Shown here one piece after another: positions 60,825 to 64,000 of a DNA stretch of 64,000 nt. The DNA is from DYRG01 sp041161065 (GTDB lineage Bacteria; Pseudomonadota; Gammaproteobacteria; Beggiatoales; Beggiatoaceae). Positions within the stretch are counted from its first letter, which is position 1. The number at the start of each line of letters is the position of its first letter. The DNA is taken from assembly GCA_041161065.1 (NCBI GenBank), contig JBEAVE010000009.1, forward strand, positions 1 through 64,000. The letters run 5' to 3'. A model generated the notes under the pieces. It did not search any database and was not told the DNA's origin. It was given only the letters and a program-made list of their open reading frames with translations. The position numbers were made by a program, and so were the translations under genes.

Positions 60825-60863
60825 CTTTGCGCTCACAATCACCTCCTCAACGGAATTCTCTAA

Positions 60864-61256
60864 ATGAAACGGATCGTTTTTTCTTTAAGTTTGTTGTGTT
60901 TCAGTGTTTCGCTTCCAGCTGCCAATAAAGAACATCTCAAAAAGCTACAAGAAAGCACCGCTAAACAATGGCTTGATTGGCGCGCAGAAAACCCCGCCAC
61001 ATTCATTGATTTATCCAATGCGGATTTGTCGAGAACCTATTTGAGCGGATTTGATTTGAGTAGAGCAAATCTGAGTCATGTCCATTTGAAAGGCGTGAAT
61101 TTGACGGGTTCAAATTTGAGCGGCTGCAATTTAAGTTTTGCGGATTTATCACAAGCTAATCTGCGTTTTGCCAATATGAGTAGTGCAATATTGCATTATG
61201 CAAATTTAAGTGGCGCGGATTTGAATGGGACAAACTTGCGCGGCGCAAGTCTCTAG
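60864..61256 (+). CDS. Pentapeptide-repeat protein, cut by in-frame stop
   Basis: 130 residues as read. A signal peptide (MKRIVFSLSLLCFSVSLPAA) is followed by about 15 pentapeptide units of A(D/N)LSx type (NADLSRTYLSGFDLS, ANLSHVHLKGVNL), which fold as a right-handed beta-helix. The TAG at 61254-61256 breaks the repeat. The same frame then continues FANLNGAIGIAISPKKN to a TAA at 61308-61310, clearly the rest of the same helix. The gene is therefore either a recent nonsense allele missing 17 residues, or is read through. Confidence 0.75.
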   Translation: MKRIVFSLSLLCFSVSLPAANKEHLKKLQESTAKQWLDWRAENPATFIDLSNADLSRTYLSGFDLSRANLSHVHLKGVNLTGSNLSGCNLSFADLSQANLRFANMSSAILHYANLSGADLNGTNLRGASL

Positions 61257-61317
61257 TTTGCTAATTTAAATGGCGCAATCGGTATTGCAATAAGTCCAAA
61301 GAAAAATTAAAGAAAAA

Positions 61318-62154
61318 CTAGCGATGAGTTTCTTTGTGTTCCACTGAGAAAACGTGCGAGTACAAATTGGCAATCCATTGCCGTCCTTCCTGCGTGACGC
61401 GCAAATATTTCAAACCATCACGAATATAACGGCTCACCATATTCCAATAAAAAATCGGGTAACTTTTGTGCAAATCTTCAGGGGTTTGATAATTCAATTT
61501 ATCATTCACGCCCGTTTCTTGAAATTCATAGAACAACGCAGGTAATTTCCTCAAATAATGCGGATCAGCTAATTGCCCAATCAAATCCGCCGCGCGCACT
61601 AATCCAGGGTAAGTATTGGTTGCTTGATGATCGGTGTCGTCGGGGACAGGAAATCGGGTGAGTTCCACATTGATTGCAATGGTTTCTGCATCGATAAAGG
61701 AATTTCCACCAAATCGCTCACGAATGAATAACTTACCGCGATCAACATGATAAGGACCTAACGCAGCATCGGTAGAACCAGCGGGTAATGTAATCGTGTT
61801 ATTTCCAATCCCCGTCGCATAGAAACCTTCGCCATCTTGACGACAAATTCCTCTCACATGACCAATATCATGACATAATAACGAAATAATGAAATTCAAC
61901 CAATCACGACTTGAAACACCGCCTTCACGAATATGTTTTCCTCTTAGCATTTCCTGCCCGACCATTGTCACCATAATGGTATGTTCCATATTGTGATAAA
62001 GCGCGTCGCTATTGGCGAAATGTTCTAATGCCATTCTTCCCGCCCAACCAATAATTGAAACGTGAGAACCGTCCAAATTGCCGTAATTACGTTTGTAAGC
62101 AATTTCTAACTGCTGCACAAACGCATCAATAATAACCTCAGTTGGGTTGAACAT
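61318..62154 (-). CDS. HD-domain phosphohydrolase
   Basis: 278 residues. The HD metal site is visible: H54-x3-H58 (YHNMEHT), then H95-D96-x2-H99 (CHDIGH), and a late Asp (VRAADLIGQLAD). The order resembles bacterial phosphodiesterase-like HD proteins that act on nucleotides or cyclic nucleotides; the substrate is not known. SD AGAGGAAATTCTCC. Stand-alone gene. Confidence 0.78.
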   Translation of the reverse strand: MFNPTEVIIDAFVQQLEIAYKRNYGNLDGSHVSIIGWAGRMALEHFANSDALYHNMEHTIMVTMVGQEMLRGKHIREGGVSSRDWLNFIISLLCHDIGHVRGICRQDGEGFYATGIGNNTITLPAGSTDAALGPYHVDRGKLFIRERFGGNSFIDAETIAINVELTRFPVPDDTDHQATNTYPGLVRAADLIGQLADPHYLRKLPALFYEFQETGVNDKLNYQTPEDLHKSYPIFYWNMVSRYIRDGLKYLRVTQEGRQWIANLYSHVFSVEHKETHR

Positions 62155-62272
62155 GGAGAATTTCCTCTAATAAAATATTTTACAAATCATCAGAAAAACA
62201 ACCTAAACCAATCCTACGCAATCATTAAATGTGCCAATACGTGATATAGTCAAATTCCTATAAAAATTTGGG

Positions 62273-62550
62273 GGTGATCAAAAGAGAAAGAGATAATTAG
62301 ACTGTATAGATTTAATTAACATCTTAATTTGAGCACTACCCTTTTTTATAATTGCTGCCGCTCTATTATAATGTAGATTTATTTGGTAGTGGCGAAATGC
62401 GAGTAAAACTTATCGGGTTGAACTATTTCTAAACCATTACCATCACGACATCTCATTTCGGGTAGTGATCAAATTAAGATGTTAATTAAATCTATAATTG
62501 ACTGAAAATAAACCTAAAACAGGCAAAATCATCTCTTGCTTTTGATCACC
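62273..62550. mobile_element. Nested inverted-repeat element (MITE-like)
   Basis: Outer arms: GGTGATCAAAAGAGAAAGAG (62273-62292) against CTCTTGCTTTTGATCACC (62533-62550), a close inverted match. Inner arms: 62300-62341 against 62460-62502, about 42 bases each, complementary except for a few bases. The 118-bp centre holds a 25-codon ORF. There is no transposase. It separates the HD gene from a truncated ATPase remnant and shares parts with 13704-13890. Confidence 0.7.
62379..62456 (-). CDS. 25-codon small ORF inside the inverted-repeat element
   Basis: It starts MRCRDGNGLEIV and ends FATTK. Its first 12 codons correspond to the ORF at 13710-13787 (10 of 12 residues alike or similar) and both are 25 codons long, although the second halves differ. 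No good SD lies in front of this copy. It may be repeat DNA rather than a gene. Confidence 0.25.
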   Translation of the reverse strand: MRCRDGNGLEIVQPDKFYSHFATTK

Positions 62551-62552
62551 AC

Positions 62553-63140
62553 CGAATTTATCCCGTTGGGGCATTAGAAGAAAGTGCGAGTTATGATGTT
62601 ACTACTGTTCCAATGAAATTACTTAATATTGGCTATGAAAACGAAGAACTTCCCTATGAAATCAGTCGTTTAGTGGGTCGTCGTGCGAATTTGCTTACTG
62701 CCGTTTGTCATGAAATTTTGCAGATTTTACCTTCCAATAAAACAAAGGTTAATGCGGATTACATTCGACAAGCAGCCAACAGTTCTGAAATTTATGCAAA
62801 AATTACGATGAGTTGGGGAAATCTGGTGGATAATGCCGATGAAGCACAGCTTGATAGAATGATCATTTTCATGTGCATAAAATCAAAGGAACAATTGAAC
62901 AAAAAAGACATTCAACAGGCGTTGAAGAAATATGATTATAAGTACACTTTTTTACAGTTAGAATACGCTTTAATTCGCTTAGAAATTGCTTATATCATAA
63001 AAAAGGATTTAGATAATAATCGCTACCATTTTTGCGTGCCGCTTTTTGTGAAATTGTTGAAAGAAATGCCGCTCGAGGAAATGCTTGAATTAGAAATGAT
63101 TGAATATCGCCGAAGAAATAAAATCGCGGCGAAAATGTGA
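62553..63140 (+). pseudogene. C-terminal remnant of a STAND/AAA-type ATPase
   Basis: An ATG at 62613 opens 175 residues, but the family-like sequence begins earlier in the same open frame (YPVGALEESASYDVTTVPM at 62559 onward). The pattern PxGxLEEsA...PM..L.I.YE......I.......NLL...C..IL is that of the helical lid after the NTPase core of STAND/AAA ATPases. A winged-helix-like part follows (DIQQALKKYDYKYTFLQLEYAL). The Walker motifs are missing, and homology starts only a few bases after the outer arm of the element, so its 5' part was probably lost there. The frame is open from 62502. Confidence 0.5.
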
Positions 63141-63181
63141 GAAAAGTCTTTTAAAGACGAGGTAAGAGTTTGATTAAAGTG

Positions 63182-63254
<73 letters not shown>

Positions 63255-63293
63255 CAAATGAGGGGAAAGGGCTATTTTAGCACATTTTTGGGT

Positions 63294-64000
63294 TTAGTCC
63301 AAAAAGCTGCGCAACTGTTCGGAACGGCTGGGGTGACGTAATTTTCGCAGGGCTTTGGCTTCGATTTGGCGAATGCGCTCGCGGGTGACATCGAACTGTT
63401 TGCCGACTTCTTCGAGCGTGTGGTCGGTGGTCATGTCGATGCCGAATCTCATGCGCAACACTTTTGCCTCGCGCGGGGTTAAGCTGTGGAGCATTTCTTG
63501 GGTGGCGCGGCGCAATCCTTCAAATGTGGCGGATTCGACCGGCGACGGAATCGCAACATCTTCAATAAAATCACCCAAGTGCGAATCATCATCGTCGCCA
63601 ATTGGGGTTTCCATCGAAATGGGTTCTTTGGCGATTTTGAGCACTTTGCGCACTTTATCTTCGCCCATATCCATGCGTTCTGCCAGTTCATCGGGGGTGG
63701 CTTCGCGCCCTTTTTCTTGGAGAATTTGGCGTTGCACGCGGTTTAATTTGTTAATCGTTTCAATCATATGCACGGGAATGCGAATGGTGCGGGCTTGATC
63801 GGCGATGGAGCGCGTGATGGCTTGACGAATCCACCACGTGGCATAAGTCGAAAATTTGTAACCGCGCCGATATTCAAATTTATCAACCGCTTTCATCAAC
63901 CCGATATTACCTTCTTGAATTAAATCAAGAAATTGCAAACCACGATTGGTGTATTTTTTGGCAATTGAAATCACTAAACGCAAATTTGCCTCGATCATTT
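63294..64000 (-). CDS. rpoD: RNA polymerase sigma factor RpoD, C-terminal part (runs past window edge)
   Basis: The housekeeping sigma-70. About 235 residues are present: region 2 (GLMKAVDKFEYRRGYKFSTY, ATWWIRQAITRSIADQ) for -10 recognition and melting, region 3 (HMIETINKLNRVQRQIL), then region 4 (LTPREAKVLRMRFGIDM, LEEVGKQFDVTRERIRQIEAKALRKLRHP) for -35 recognition. The N-terminal half (regions 1.1-2.1) lies beyond 64000. It ends SFLD, one Asp shorter than E. coli. Confidence 0.97.
   Translation of the reverse strand, partial: MIEANLRLVISIAKKYTNRGLQFLDLIQEGNIGLMKAVDKFEYRRGYKFSTYATWWIRQAITRSIADQARTIRIPVHMIETINKLNRVQRQILQEKGREATPDELAERMDMGEDKVRKVLKIAKEPISMETPIGDDDDSHLGDFIEDVAIPSPVESATFEGLRRATQEMLHSLTPREAKVLRMRFGIDMTTDHTLEEVGKQFDVTRERIRQIEAKALRKLRHPSRSEQLRSFLD

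Overview
The window looks like chromosomal DNA of a sulfur-oxidising gammaproteobacterium, most likely in or near the Beggiatoaceae/Thiotrichales. This rests on a flavocytochrome c sulfide dehydrogenase (fccA, fccB) beside a multihaem c-type cytochrome, gammaproteobacterial core genes (smc-zipA, yicC-parC, proC-yggT, rpoD next to tRNA-Ile2), moderately AT-rich composition and dispersed palindromic repeats. The genus is an inference. No integrase, phage structural gene, intact transposase or CRISPR array was seen, so the window is mostly core chromosome with accessory inserts.

Layout. 1-116: 3' end of a 5S rRNA gene and its terminator. 155-5439: uup, fur, a PD-(D/E)XK protein, a TerD-domain protein, a short-chain dehydrogenase (reverse) and yicC. 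5443-13659: a tight forward run parC, smc, zipA, a DAHP synthase gene and ftsE without ftsX. 13660-14045: a repeat-bearing gap. 14046-24444: a cytochrome c'-like protein, a TonB receptor, a MocA-like nucleotidyltransferase, a NhaD-type antiporter, a 1256-residue flavin/Fe-S oxidoreductase, a PfkB kinase and a lipoprotein. 24516-26884: trpF, a second TerD-domain gene, trpB. 26950-31128: rfbB, a second copy of the 81-bp repeat, proC, a small membrane protein, yggT and a class V aminotransferase. 31170-34423 (reverse): a tetrahaem NapC-type cytochrome with a long methionine-rich repeat tail, then fccA and fccB.

34574-40558 is the most unusual part: a forward three-gene module of a membrane-anchored WD40 protein, a small protein with a ribosome-modulation-factor-like motif, and a transporter-HEAT-cyclic-nucleotide-binding fusion. 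40598-41735 carries a zinc-ribbon gene and ilvE. 42089-51899 carries nuoG to nuoN with no nuoA-F in front. 52007-56254 carries ubiG (reverse), a bacteriohaemerythrin, a ModE-type DNA-binding protein and modABC, with a promoter and operator-like palindrome ahead of modA. 56260-60054 (reverse): speA, a DUF3365 haem protein and a DUF58 protein. 60171-63140: two tandem small Cys-rich secreted proteins, a pentapeptide-repeat gene cut by an in-frame stop, an HD-domain protein, a nested inverted-repeat element and a truncated ATPase remnant. 63182-64000 (reverse): tRNA-Ile2(CAU) and the 3' part of rpoD.

The respiratory genes form a theme. Sulfide electrons would enter through FccAB, quinone chemistry runs through Nuo, UbiG and a NapC-type cytochrome, and molybdate uptake (ModABC with a MocA-like enzyme) would serve molybdoenzymes that are not in the window.
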